64,000 bases of DNA from Hysterangium stoloniferum (lineage: Eukaryota; Basidiomycota; Agaricomycetes; Hysterangiales; Hysterangiaceae), in the NCBI GenBank assembly GCA_015178975.1, contig WHVD01000009.1, forward strand, positions 806,001 to 870,000, written 5' to 3'. How positions within the stretch are numbered: the first letter of the stretch is position 1; each line of letters begins with the position of its first letter. The notes beneath the pieces were generated by a model. It searched no databases. It was not told the DNA's origin and saw only the letters and a list, made by a program, of their open reading frames with translations. Position numbers and translations under genes: made by a program. Shown piece after piece: positions 23,019 through 33,481 of this stretch.

Positions 23019-23620
23019 AAGGAGTGGTTGAACCAACTGTCAACATGTCAAACAGATGTAAACAAAGTCACATGACATATTTATTATTCTCACAAGTAGT
23101 TTAGACTTATATTTTTACTGAAATAGTAGCTTTTCTGTCAAAACAATAGAGTCAAAAAATTGTTCCAATGAGTGATTACTTTGTTTTATTTATTATTCCA
23201 CCAACTTGGATTCAAATTACATAAGCCAAGTGCCAGGTTCAAGCTCAGATGCTGTACTATATTGGGTAATCTTTTGAGAATTGTCTGATCTCTGGTATTT
23301 GTATTGTGAATCAATCTTTCCAAAACAACAAAACATTGGAACAATTTTTTGACCCACTGTACATACATACCTATATACATAACTGCCATTATACATCCTG
23401 CCACATTCCTCATCTATTCCTTCCACATGGGTCTTTTTATATGGTCATTTCTAGACCTCCATTGAGTTTATTTAATCCCAGTCTTTGAACTTTGGGAGCA
23501 CCTAAATAGTCATGAGTGGCCAATAGACCTGAGTCTGGGTTCTTAATAGTACTGTTATATCTATTGTCTCAGTTTTTGCCCTTGCTATGATTTAGTTCTT
23601 CATAACTCTTTGTTAGGGCA

Positions 23621-24583
23621 ACACTAACAAGGCTACCAAATACAAGATAGAATATAAAAATATGAAGTGAGGAGGGGACAGCTCAATGACAGGGGAGATC
23701 ACACTTGTTTTAGTGGGATTCCTAAGAAATTGAAACTAAATAAATAAGTATGTACAGTTCTACTATTTATACTATGTATTTAATATTTATTTAGTATTTT
23801 TTATTTATTAGAAACATGAGAAAAATACTAAAAATGGATTGTATGCACCCTACAGTGCATAGCCACACTTTCGGCACTTATGTAAACCCACCTGGCGCTG
23901 TGTAGGTCCGCACGGCATGCTGGCACTTGCGTAGGCACTGACTGCAGTTGCAGTGCCAGTGCACAAAGAGGCCTCCATGGGCACACAGTGCGAAACACTG
24001 TGTGTCCATCAGGGTGTAGGCGGCAGTGTCAGCCTTATGGCAGTGCTGTCGTTTGTGTTACCTTTTTGGTGAAAATATGACCAGACCTATAGAGGATGAG
24101 TGCAATACTATCTGAGTGATATTGTTGGTTATAAATGCATAGGGGGGTCTTATGTGTAACTACAGGATTATATACTCAAAACAAGAGCGGTAATGAATGT
24201 GGGTAATAATGACCCCAGTCACTATACAACTCCGACTGCTTGCTTTACCCGAAAATCTAACAGTTTGGCCATCCCATGCTGTGTTGCATTGTGGTGCCGC
24301 TGCACAGCTGTGCTCGGGACGTAGGTGACACCATTGTCATTATGTCAGTGCCATCGCTTGGCCTTGCCACTGTACAGAATGCACAAATTGTGACTATGCT
24401 GCATGCCCGTGCATTGTGATGGTGCAACTACTTTCAATGGCAGTGGCAGCAGTGCAATTACATAATCATTCTCATGCCGTGCCTGCACTGCTATATGCAT
24501 ATGTAAATATAATAAAATAAAATAAAATAAACCAAAATCAAAAAAATAAATGGCAAATATATAATCTATATATTGTCCTGACA
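23621..24583. mobile_element. Solo LTR, family K-like, 963 bp
   Basis: TGTTAGGGCAACACTAAC...TGTCCTGACA with the 5-base direct repeat CTCTT at both borders (23616-23620 and 24584-24588). Its first about 30 bases match the reverse complement of the end of the solo LTR at 33140-33481. The middle is locally GC-rich with repeated GGCAGTG/CAGTGCC motifs (about 23870-24060, 24290-24460). Confidence 0.88.
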
Positions 24584-24628
24584 CTCTTGGTGTCCCAAGC
24601 TTCTGGTAATTACATACACTGGGTGCTT

Positions 24629-25144
24629 GTGATGTATTAGTCTTATTTTAATGCTATTTTCCGAAAAAGGAGTCCAATGCTCTATCAAAATGTGCAAATA
24701 CTCAATTCACTGCAAGGTAAAATAATTTAAGTATTTGATATTAATCAGTGGCAGCCTAAATAGACTTAGAACCCCTGAAGTCAAGAGTTTACTTGAATAT
24801 ATGCACCCTACTTCACAAAGAAGGTTTTGAGAGCTGCTTGTGCAAGCTTGTTCTTTTTCTGTAAAAACACTACTAAAATATGAATAACAATTCACTGATT
24901 CCGAAACTAGATTCGACTTCGATTCTAGCTAGTTTATATATATTTTATACTATTTATCAAACAGTAAAAATATTTATAAACAGGTCAAAATATTAGATAT
25001 AGAATAAGACACTATTTGGCTAATATATGCTTTATTTACACTAACCTGCAGGGTCTACTGTGATACTAACTTATCAGGATATTAATGTAGTCTTAAGGAT
25101 TCTGCAAGAATATTCTCAGTATTTGTTTATGCCAAAAACCGGGT
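24629..25144 (-). repeat. Inverted fragment of LTR family C
   Basis: Reverse complement of the last about 510 bases of the LTR at 51005-52620, from TGTGATGTATTAG to AAAAACCGGGT. It stops two bases before the palindrome at 25147, so the LTR was cut at that junction. Confidence 0.88.
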
Positions 25145-25146
25145 GG

Positions 25147-26917
25147 CAAGGCTAGCTGTTTACACACTTGATCAGTATTACCTCATCTGTCCAATTATGT
25201 CCCGTTTTACACTGTCAGATGACCAAAGCCATTATCGTTTATTGTTCATGATGAACTAGATAGAAATTTTTGCAAGGAAAACTTGAGGTGTGAGTATAAG
25301 AGGTAACCGCCAGCCCAACCGAGGTGCACAGGTTTGACGTCCGGTGACCCTTGCTTCTCAAAGATTTGTTTATATTGAGCAAGTCATATTGCTTTCGGCG
25401 CAATCAGCACTTAGTTATGAATTTTAGATCCCCAGAACACTACTGAAGACCCCTCGAAAACCTTCTGTTTGCAGTCGACATAATGTTTTTTGAAGGCTTT
25501 TTCACGGATATTGTGAAATCGTTCATCTAGCCCTTAGCGTTGTGAAAGGCTGTATATGTATTCCAATAATGTTCAAACTGACATATTCCGATAGTACGCA
25601 TTCATATCACTTCAGAGTATTCATTAAAAAACTAAGAAATACAATCGATTCTCATACTGGTATGCAGGTATCTCGCATCACAAGCCAAGTAGATCCCCTG
25701 AGGTCGGATCAGTGCCACCCTCAGAATACTCAGTCTTTGGCACCATAGGCTGCGTGGTGGTGGAGGGTGATAAATCGTGTTTAACATGATCACGCTCATT
25801 CCAGCCACTCATCCGTAACACCGATTCCATCCAACCGGATATCGAATTGCCGGCCCACTACATAGCATTGGTGCGCTGCTGACTCCTTATACTGGAATGT
25901 ATGGAGTCGTCGGGAACATTCGCTAATATTTATTATGTTATCAATAGACTCATATGATTAATTTGTTGTGTATGACCTCTTGCACCCATACATCAGCGGA
26001 TTAGTTCGAAGTTTCTCGTTTATTCAATGTCCCATTGAAGGAGTTAATTAAAACATTGGCGATGACATTTGCGTTACGATACGAAAAGGCGCTGACAGCA
26101 ACGGAAGTTGCCGAATACAATGAGATACTCCAGCAACAGACCACGAGTAGGGCCACTTTAACTTTAAATTCCCACCAGAAGAGGCATCTGCCATTATCCG
26201 GTATCAGGAAACGTTTATTGCCAAAGAACCTGTGAGAAAATATATAAATATATGATACGAATGAGCACGGTGATCAATGTTAAACACGATTTATCACCCC
26301 CCACCACCACGCAGCCTATGGTGCCAAAGACTGAGTATTCTGAGGGTGGCACTGATCCGATCTCAGGGGATCTACTTGGCTTGTGATGCGAGATACCTGC
26401 ATACCAGTATGAGAATCGATTGTTTTTCTTAGTTTTTTAATGAATACTCTGAAGTGATATGGATGCGTACTATCGGAATATGTCAGTTTGAACATTATTG
26501 GAATACATATACAGCCTTTCACAACGCTAAGGGCTAGATGAACGATCTCACAATATCCGTGAAAAAGCCTTCAAAAAACATTATGTCGACTGCAAACAGA
26601 AGGTTTTCGAGGGGTCTTCAGTAGTGTTCTGGGGATCTAAAATTCATAACTAAGTGCTGATTGCGCCGAAAGCAATATGACTTGCTCAATATAAACAAAT
26701 CTTTGAGAAGCAAGGGTCACCGGACGTCAAACCTGTGCACCTCGGTTGGGCTGGCGGTTACCTCTTATACTCACACCTCAAGTTTTCCTTGCAAAAATTT
26801 CTATCTAGTTCATCATGAACAATAAACGATAATGGCTTTGGTCATCTGACAGTGTAAAACGGGACATAATTGGACAGATGAGGTAATACTGATCAAGTGT
26901 GTAAACAGCTAGCCTTG
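25147..26917. repeat. Large near-perfect palindrome, 641-bp arms and 489-bp spacer
   Basis: The left arm (25147-25787) and right arm (26277-26917) are reverse complements with no net length difference and about five or six mismatches seen by eye, roughly 99 percent identity. The outer tips read CAAGGCTAGCTG. No direct repeat flanks the structure. Each arm holds the same 68-codon open frame (25542-25748 plus, 26316-26522 minus), but no motif supports it as a gene. Confidence 0.93.
26035..26235 (+). other. Unidentified 66-codon open frame in the palindrome spacer
   Basis: Begins MKELIKTLAMTFALRYEKAL and is rich in charged residues. No family was recognised. It is the longest frame in the single-copy spacer and could be a gene remnant or chance. 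Confidence 0.2.
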
Positions 26918-27540
26918 TCGCATTGCGCACGGCGCACGCTGTCAAGACTGGTTTATTGACTGCAACAGGTAGTGAAAAATCGAAATCCTCACCATTAGGT
27001 CCGGGGGCAACGGGGGCAGAAGGCCACTTGACATTTGCTCAAGTACTCTTGCTTAATGTATGCGATAAGGTGATCCGGGCACAATGTCAGGTGTTTTGTA
27101 CAATACGTGATTGCGCCTGGTGATGGGCGACAATTCCCCTTGCTTTTAAGAGGGCAATGATGACTGACTCTGCTTTTCGACGGCATTTACTTGGGTATGA
27201 ATGACTGCAGTCTTGAGGGAGGACATGAGAAACCGGAAAGTTTAAAAACTCACAGTGGACGCGATGGAAATACTGGGAGTCACTGTTGGCTTGTAGAAGT
27301 GCTTCCTAGTGGGTCATATTTTATACCTTTATGAGAATCGGGACATTGACATGCCACATGTTCAGAAGGAATAGTGAAAATGACAGCGTCAGATAAAGGA
27401 ACTCGCTTCAATGAGGCTTAGTTCAGTCGCTTGTAATACAACGGGGCCGCAGCTTCAAATTCGCTTTACAGAATGAAATCTAGTCTCACCCCGATCTCTG
27501 GCACTAATAAAGAAATCTTAAGGAACTGAATCTATATCTA
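26918..27540. other. Stretch with a Cys/His-rich minus-strand frame
   Basis: A 63-codon frame on the minus strand (27186-26995) has an ordered Cys/His pattern (HHCPLKSKGNCRPSP, YCTKHLTLCPDH, KCQVAFCPRC) that could be a zinc-binding remnant of a host gene. No start context, splice pattern or known family supports it. Nothing else was recognised. Confidence 0.25.
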
Positions 27541-27714
27541 TAGTCGACTCCCTCATAACACATACCCCCATAGGCCCAGAAGTATGTGGTATCAGGGAGT
27601 ATGTATTATCAGGGAGGTATTAAAACCCGCGTAGCAACTTGGTTACTCCAGAATTGTATGCGTTATTAGAGAGTATGGACTTTACCGGGCATGTGTTATA
27701 AGGGAGTTGACTGT
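27541..27714. mobile_element. MITE with about 27-bp inverted repeats and TA flanks
   Basis: The left end tAGTCGACTCCCTCATAACA and the right end (reverse complement CAGTCAACTCCCTTATAACA) are imperfect inverted repeats flanked by TA. The interior of about 120 bases repeats tatcaggga and encodes nothing. The tips resemble those of fungal pogo-like mariner elements, so it is probably a non-autonomous derivative. It sits about 210 bases upstream of the APH-like gene. Confidence 0.7.
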
Positions 27715-27924
27715 ACCATTAACCCTATGAATAAGGTTGTATTCCACAGTTTATTCACTTAAAAATCTTGTCTACGGCATTGATTGTCCCAGTAAAACAG
27801 TCCCATCTTTGACCATCGATTCGGACTCCGATTGCAAGCGAAACAGCATTACTCACTTGAAAGCAGCGTGTCGTGCTTACACTTATCGCAAAGCTGCGCA
27901 CGATCACTCTGATCGTTCTTACTA

Positions 27925-29250
27925 ATGACAGCACGAAACGAAGTCACACTTCATGAAGATGAGAAGGATCATGATATAGACGACAGCCGTTCTGAATCCA
28001 GCTCATGTCGCATTTCTCAGACAAGCACAGAGCTGTTTGAGACGTTCAGTCATCAAGCGCACGATCTCCTAGGTTTCCTCTTTCCAAATGACCTGCCCAT
28101 CGAGGTGAAACACATGGCAGGTGGTGCCTCCAACCGGGTTGTACGCGGTACACTCCGCTCCGATTCGATGGACAGTCAAAAGAATATCGTCCTTCGTATC
28201 CCACGTGTCCAGTTCAATTCCCCTACCAATGAAGTTGCTGTCCTCAGCTTTCTGGCCGAAAAAACCAGTATCCCAGTCCCGCGTGTGCTGCACTTTGATG
28301 CATCCTCATCTAACATCATATCCAACCCTTTCGTCATCCTGGAGTATCTCCCAGGTAGTTGTCTCGAAGAAGTCTATCAAAGCATGCCCATTGCTACGAA
28401 ACGAGCCGTCATCTCCAGTATGGTCCATCTGCTCAAGGACCTCAGTCAGGTTTCCTTCGGTAGTATAGGTAGACTGATTCCCGGGTCACCTGATGACTCA
28501 ACGCTCAAAATTGGCCATGTAGTTGATCGTAGGGCCCTTTCACACCTCACCCCTCCTGCCTTGGCAGCTACGGCAGACAGTATCCGCAGTTACCTTGAAG
28601 AACGTTGGGCATTTTTCGAGAGGGAAGAGCAACGCTGCAATCCTGGAGATACCTTTGATGTGAGATACAATAGGGCATTTCGGGCCGCTGCGGCAAAACT
28701 GCCAATACCTGATGCCGAAACCCCAGCACGGATCGTGCTGTATCATCCAGACTTAGCGCCGCGCAACATTTTCGTTGATCCAGAGACTGGCAAAATTACT
28801 GGTGTTTTGGACTGGGACCGTGCTGAAAGTGCACCAGTCGAAGCAGCTTGGCAGATGCCTGCATGGCTTTGGGGCTGGGATCTTGCTGGTTCAGACCAGT
28901 TGCAGTGGGTGGACCCCGACGACATCCCCACCGATCCGGAGGCTGTGGAGATAAAGGAGATTTTCGTAAAAGAAGTGAACGAGGTGTTGCCCGGTTTTGT
29001 AGATACTGTGACAAGCAACAAACTTGTCTTTGAACTACTGACATTCGCACGTATTGGGCTTTATTCACAAGAAACGATTTTCATGGCCGATGATTTTTTC
29101 GACGAATGGACGTCGAGGTCCCCAAAGAATAACAGGGGAAAAGGGATGTCGGATGCAGGATCGTTATGCGTTCTGGTGGTACTTGGGATGAGTGGTTCTC
29201 CAATCTTACCTGCTTGTGCTTCACCTATTGTTCATAATCCTGCATATTGA
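27925..29250 (+). CDS. APH/choline-kinase-like phosphotransferase family protein
   Basis: A single-exon, 441-residue protein of the aminoglycoside-phosphotransferase fold (protein-kinase-like). In fungi these are large families of mostly unknown substrate, so no antibiotic role is implied. Landmarks: glycine-rich loop GGASNRVVRG (66-75), VLRIPR (89-94), PVPRVLHFD (117-125), hinge-like FVILEYLPG (136-144), catalytic loop HPDLAPRNIF (274-283) with the Brenner Asp and Asn, and the metal-binding DWDRAES (296-302) in place of DFG. The N-terminal 35 residues are acidic and probably disordered. The last about 30 residues (SLCVLVVLGMSG..) do not look like family sequence, so the true end may lie in an unrecognised spliced exon. 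A MITE lies just upstream. No inactivating change was seen. Confidence 0.85.
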   Translation: MTARNEVTLHEDEKDHDIDDSRSESSSCRISQTSTELFETFSHQAHDLLGFLFPNDLPIEVKHMAGGASNRVVRGTLRSDSMDSQKNIVLRIPRVQFNSPTNEVAVLSFLAEKTSIPVPRVLHFDASSSNIISNPFVILEYLPGSCLEEVYQSMPIATKRAVISSMVHLLKDLSQVSFGSIGRLIPGSPDDSTLKIGHVVDRRALSHLTPPALAATADSIRSYLEERWAFFEREEQRCNPGDTFDVRYNRAFRAAAAKLPIPDAETPARIVLYHPDLAPRNIFVDPETGKITGVLDWDRAESAPVEAAWQMPAWLWGWDLAGSDQLQWVDPDDIPTDPEAVEIKEIFVKEVNEVLPGFVDTVTSNKLVFELLTFARIGLYSQETIFMADDFFDEWTSRSPKNNRGKGMSDAGSLCVLVVLGMSGSPILPACASPIVHNPAY

Positions 29251-29859
29251 TCTCTTTTCTTTGCATTGTGTTTATCATAAATGATTGCAAGTTGTTAGCT
29301 GAGAAAAGATACAGCTACACATTCAGTGCATCTAATGAGGGCAAATGTTCCTAAAGGCAAACTCCCTGTATTGTGGAGATGATCAAAAGAGGTGTAAGAT
29401 GTTGAAGAAGTTGTGACCATCCTCCTATATTATAGTACAAGCCTAAGAACCCTTGCTATATTGCAGGGTGGTGTTAGGATCTAAAGTCTAAAGACAAAAG
29501 GGGAATGATGCTGGGGGGCTGAAAGGTAAAATTGTACTTAACTAAAGCCTAGATATGTTGTGGTAAAGTTTGTACAATATATTTAGCATAAAGAAACAAG
29601 ATTTGCACAGCCTTTGATTTTTGCTAATTTACAGCTGCCAGGTACCCTGGATTTGGTGCATGCATTATGTAATGCACAAAGCTGTAACCTATACTTAGTA
29701 TTAGAGGCAAGGGAGTCAAACTATCATCTGTATTATTGTCAGAATGAATTCCACAACACCAATTGACAACCCAGATGGTTCTGGTTATGTTTCACAATAT
29801 AATAAACTCAAATCACATTAGCTATTTTTGAAATCTCACATAAATAGCACAGAATACAT
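29251..29859. other. Intergenic stretch, no gene seen
   Basis: Downstream of the APH-like gene. AT-rich, with no open frame or motif worth calling. A phrase gggtggtgttaggatc near 29465 resembles an LTR edge but has no partner. Confidence 0.4.
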
Positions 29860-30129
29860 TGTTAGAATATGATAATGTGATTAATCGTAATCTCATATCT
29901 CATCTTGTGACTGTATAGGTTCCGGCCGGTTCCATAGCACGCCATTGTGCACAGACCAGTGCACAGACCATGTATACTAGTATATAGTTAGTTCAGATGA
30001 GGAGTAGATCCCTCATCTGAAAGCCTAGCAATATCACCGGCTTAGCATCTACCCGCTCTACTCTTAGTGGCTACGCTCCAACAGTAGAGAGTCCTCGTAC
30101 TGTGATTCCCAGGCTAGCAGATTTTAACA
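29860..30129. mobile_element. Solo LTR, family E, 270 bp
   Basis: TGTTAGAATATGATAATG...ATTTTAACA flanked by TACAT on both sides (29855-29859 and 30130-30134). It contains two hairpin-forming segments, TCAGATGAGG...CCCTCATCTGA and CTCTAC...GTAGAG. The short LTR length suggests a Copia-type parent, though no internal region is present. A fragment of the same LTR lies at 17056-17221. Confidence 0.9.
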
Positions 30130-30215
30130 TACATCTTATCCCAAATCTCAGATTACATACATCCATATATCCAATACATATGATGTTGTTTACACATTAG
30201 ACTAACACATAAATA

Positions 30216-31273
30216 CAGTAAGCAAAAAAAGGGTTGCAATGTTCAGTAAATTTAACTTGAATGCTTATAACTCCAGAAATATAAGTTAGAAAGTGTTTCT
30301 GAGCTCTAACATGATAAGCAAGTTTGTTCAAAAATATTCACTCATTGTTGAGATATTAAATATTTTGTACAGGAGTATCATTGCAATCCTTTTTTTGCCT
30401 TCATTCAGTAGATGAAAGGGCAGGTTGTACTGGTGTTTCTGATCCATTGTTGGGTTGTATTTGCTTTTTTAATCATGTGATATGTTCAAAACATTCAACA
30501 CATGACAAACAGACCACAACAGTCTTGTTGATTCCAACATGCAGCCTCTTTCTACTTCTCAATGCAAACACATCCTCTCCCTCTTGGATTCTGGTCATTC
30601 TGCCCACAAGATCTCATCATCCACTGGTCTACACATCAGTACCATCTCTAGACTTCACAAAAAACACTGTCCTTCCCTGCATAAGCCCACTGGTGGAGAT
30701 CCTTCCAAGCTTTCTGAGGCTGATATTCGCTATGCCCAGTATCTCATCACCTCAAGGAAGGCTGAAGATGCCTCTCAGATCATCTAGATCCTTCAGAATA
30801 CTACCAACCAGTCTCTCACATCCCAGACAACTTGTAACTGCCTGAAGTTACCTGGTATGAAAGCTGTGGTAAAGGCCAAGAAGCCCCTTCTTAGCAAGAG
30901 GCATAGGAAAGAGAGGATGGATTTTGCTCTGGCTCATTTGGACTGGAAGACTGTTGTATGGTACCAAAATCAATAGGCTGGGGTCAGATGGGAAGAGGTG
31001 GGCTTGGAAGAAGGCAAGGGAGGGTCTGAGTGGTAGGCTTGTGAAGGAGACTGTAAAGTTTGGGGGTGGATCTCTGATGATGTGGGGCTGCATACTGTGG
31101 GAGGGAGTTGGGTATGCATGCAAGATTGATGGGAATATGGATGGAGAGTTTACACCAATATTCTGCAGGAGGAACTCCAGGAAAGCCTTGCCTTCTATGG
31201 CAAGAATCCCTCCACTTTCATCTTCCAGCAGAATAATGTTCCTAAGCACAAGTCCAAGAAAGCTACAATTCTA
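30216..31273 (+). mobile_element. Tc1/mariner element T5, 3'-truncated
   Basis: Starts after TA with the tip CAGTAAGCAAAAAAAGGG, with an inverted inner tip at about 30373-30400. The transposase is on the plus strand (30539 onwards): MQPLSTSQCKHILSLLDSG with a helix-turn-helix (SAHKISSSTGLHISTISRLH), then stop and frame changes. The first catalytic Asp is lost (YGTKINRLGSDG where WSDETKIN is usual) and the second reads Asn (QQNNVPKHKS). The right end is missing; sequence passes into the repeat at about 31274. Confidence 0.82.
30539..31273 (+). pseudogene. Tc1/mariner transposase remains (T5)
   Basis: Helix-turn-helix at residues about 10-45, then GGDPSKLSEADIRY, KRHRKERMDFALAHLDW, and VKFGGGSLMMWGCILWEGVG in shifted frames. 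It is closest in style to the T4 transposase (minus strand, 41861-42634). Two of three catalytic residues are altered and the C-terminal Glu region is gone. Confidence 0.75.
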
Positions 31274-31645
31274 AAAATTTGCATCAGGAACTTCTGAGGA
31301 AACATTGTTGGAAATAACCTATTTTTTATGGATTTTCTAAATAAGAAAACTCTTAAAAAACCCTGTATATTGTTAGAGTTTTTCCACCCAACAAAATCCT
31401 ATGAAAACTGTAATAATGTGCATAGAGAAACCAATTGAAAATCATATATTTCTACTCAATTTTGTCCCTCTCTCAGGGAATCAATTGAAAACTGTGATTT
31501 GTTGCCTAAGAAATCTTGTGCCAAGACAAAGTTTTCTTAATGTTTTGTCAAGGGGAAAACTATAATGAAATTTACAATTTAATTATGTGTGAAAAATCAT
31601 TGAATAATTATATATTTTAACCAAAGTTTCCTTCGTCACAAGCAC

Positions 31646-32995
31646 TGTTAAGGAGTGTGTGTGGAGCTTATCAGAGGGTTTCTGGAGAAACCCCCAGGAA
31701 AGCTGGTAGGCCTTGGCTTCAGCTTATAGGCTGCACCCTTGCAAGATTGTGTCATCCAATTTCAGATGGGTGGACAGGAATCCCAGGGAGTCCAGGAGTA
31801 GTTGGTGAGTTGAGAGGTTGGGCAGTGATGAGTCGGAGGTCGAGTAATAGATAGGCCGGAGCCCATGGGCTCCAATGAGGTAAATAGCAGCGTGTTGCAA
31901 AGAGGAGATTAGAGCGGAAAATGTACTGAGATTACTGGGGGAAATATAAGCTGATTTTCTGACTGGATTGTATGTACAACATCTGCAAGACTATATAGAC
32001 TGTGGAATGTATGTCATGCCAAATCCAGTAATAATGAAATCCAAACTAGTAATCATAAAACAAGATAAGTAAACACCAAGTTTGGTGTTAGGAATGGAAT
32101 GGAGTGGAGTGGAGTCTGAAATGTGACAGGTCATTAGACCATAATGGGAATGGGGTGGGAGCAGAGTCTGAAATGTGACAGGTCATTTGACCATAACAAG
32201 AACAGGGCTCAGTTAGAGAGCTGACAGGTTTTACGAGCAGAGTCCGGTGACTGATGTGTGGAACAGGGTCGGGAATAGACGGGGATGACGTGCACAGGGT
32301 CTGGGCAGGTGTTCTGGTGACTGGTACATGAGATAACGAAGGTCAGGCATGGACAGGTCTGACATCTGGGTTCTGGTGGGTATTCCAGTAAACTGATAAC
32401 TGGTGTGCGTAGGTGTGGGTGCGTATAGGGTAGTGCCTGGAGTCCAGCAGGTTTTCTGGTCAGGAGGATGGTCACACTTTATTGAATATACAAAATTTTA
32501 CTGAATAATCCTCATATTTTCCGAGTGAGTCTATTCCTTCTGGCCATGACAACTTATTCTATGAGTTTATATTTAATTACCTGAAATTTCATCTTTAAAA
32601 TATGCCTGCCCTTTTAAAATATGCACAAATGACATAGTTACACAAGATTATTTGGGTTATGACTTAATCTTTGGGTTATGATGTATTCTCTTGTATACAA
32701 GCAAACTTTCAAATGTATTTCATATAATTTAAATTTAGTTGGTTTAGAGAGTTAACCAGAACTATCTGGGGTATCAATCCCCATTGTACAATTTATTCCA
32801 AAAGAATAATCTACAGATGATTGTTTGACTAAATTTTGTCAGATATAGGATAAATATTAATATTTTTGCATTCTTCAGAGTGATACCTAATCAACTGAAT
32901 TTGATTAAATATTAATTTTACAACAAACAATATAAATATATATACTTTAGTGGATAAATAATTTTTAAAAGTTTTGGGTTATCCTCCTCATAACA
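31646..32995. mobile_element. Solo LTR, family D (copy 3), containing a MITE
   Basis: TGTTAAGGAGTGTGTGTGG...TCATAACA, with AGCAC before and AGCAT after (one mismatch). It matches the LTR at 9765-10604 throughout. Close to its right end a 525-base MITE (32463-32987) is inserted. Confidence 0.8.
32463..32987. mobile_element. MITE family H (copy 1), 525 bp
   Basis: Inverted ends GGAGGAT and ATCCTCC with TCA directly repeated at both borders (32460-32462 and 32988-32990). AT-rich interior, no transposase. The second copy is at 38255-40571. The three-base duplication fits PIF/Harbinger-type or CACTA-type parents; the parent is unknown. Confidence 0.75.
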
Positions 32996-33139
32996 AGCAT
33001 TATGGAAATTCAAAAAATATGTTTGTGAAATCTTGAAGAAATTGACAATTTCCCATGAGTTTCTTAAAGATTTTTCAAGACAAGAAACCCTGAACTGATT
33101 TTTCCTGATTCAACATGATTTTCAAATCTTCAAGAGGAT

Positions 33140-33481
33140 TGTCAGGGCACTACATATTTAAAAATTAACATTTAGCTTTATTTTTGTTAATTCATTTTAA
33201 ATAGTATTTGTACATGTCACACATGTGTGCATGATGAAAGTCACATGACACTCACATGACAATAATATAATGTTCAAACCTTATTTTAGTTTTCCTTTTA
33301 GTATAAATACCCTAGGATGTATATAGTTACATAGACCCCAGTTTCAATCTCTTCAGATTTCCACTAAATACAAGTGTGATCTTCTCAAGTCATTAGAACT
33401 TCTACCCCTCTATTCCTTATCCTTGTCTTATCTCTCTTTCCTTCTTCGTGTTTTGGTAACCTTGTTAGTGTTGCTTTAACA
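33140..33481 (+). mobile_element. Solo LTR, family K, 342 bp
   Basis: TGTCAGGGCACTAC...TGCTTTAACA flanked by AGGAT on both sides (33135-33139 and 33482-33486). A promoter-like agtataaatacc near 33299 sets the sense orientation as plus. It is inserted in repeat family J. Confidence 0.9.

Larger units (their letters stand above)
9125..23359 (+). mobile_element. Tc1/mariner element T1, split by a nest of LTR elements
   Basis: Outer tips CAGTGGCTCAAAACATTG (9125) and the matching inverted tip ending GACCCACTG (23359) are each flanked by TA, the mariner target. Long inverted arms match each other over about 345 bases (9125-9472 and 23019-23359). The transposase is cut in two: its start lies at 9488-9757 and its catalytic part at 22463-23018, with about 12.7 kb of LTR-element sequence between. 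Each arm also carries an inner inverted copy of its own tip (about 9318-9345 on the left). Confidence 0.88.

Noticed and set aside
25542-26522. Pair of 68-codon genes in the palindrome arms
   Set aside because: Both copies are the same frame in mirrored sequence with no recognisable domain or start context. The arms' identity alone explains their conservation.
25147-26917. Palindrome as a Mutator-like transposon with long inverted repeats
   Set aside because: No 9-base flanking duplication, tips unlike Mutator ends, and no transposase in the spacer.
29984-30012. Hammerhead-ribozyme-like core (CAGATGAG...CTGAAAG) in LTR-E
   Set aside because: The conserved CUGAnGA core is not met (A for U). 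The segment is better read as a plain 11-base stem.
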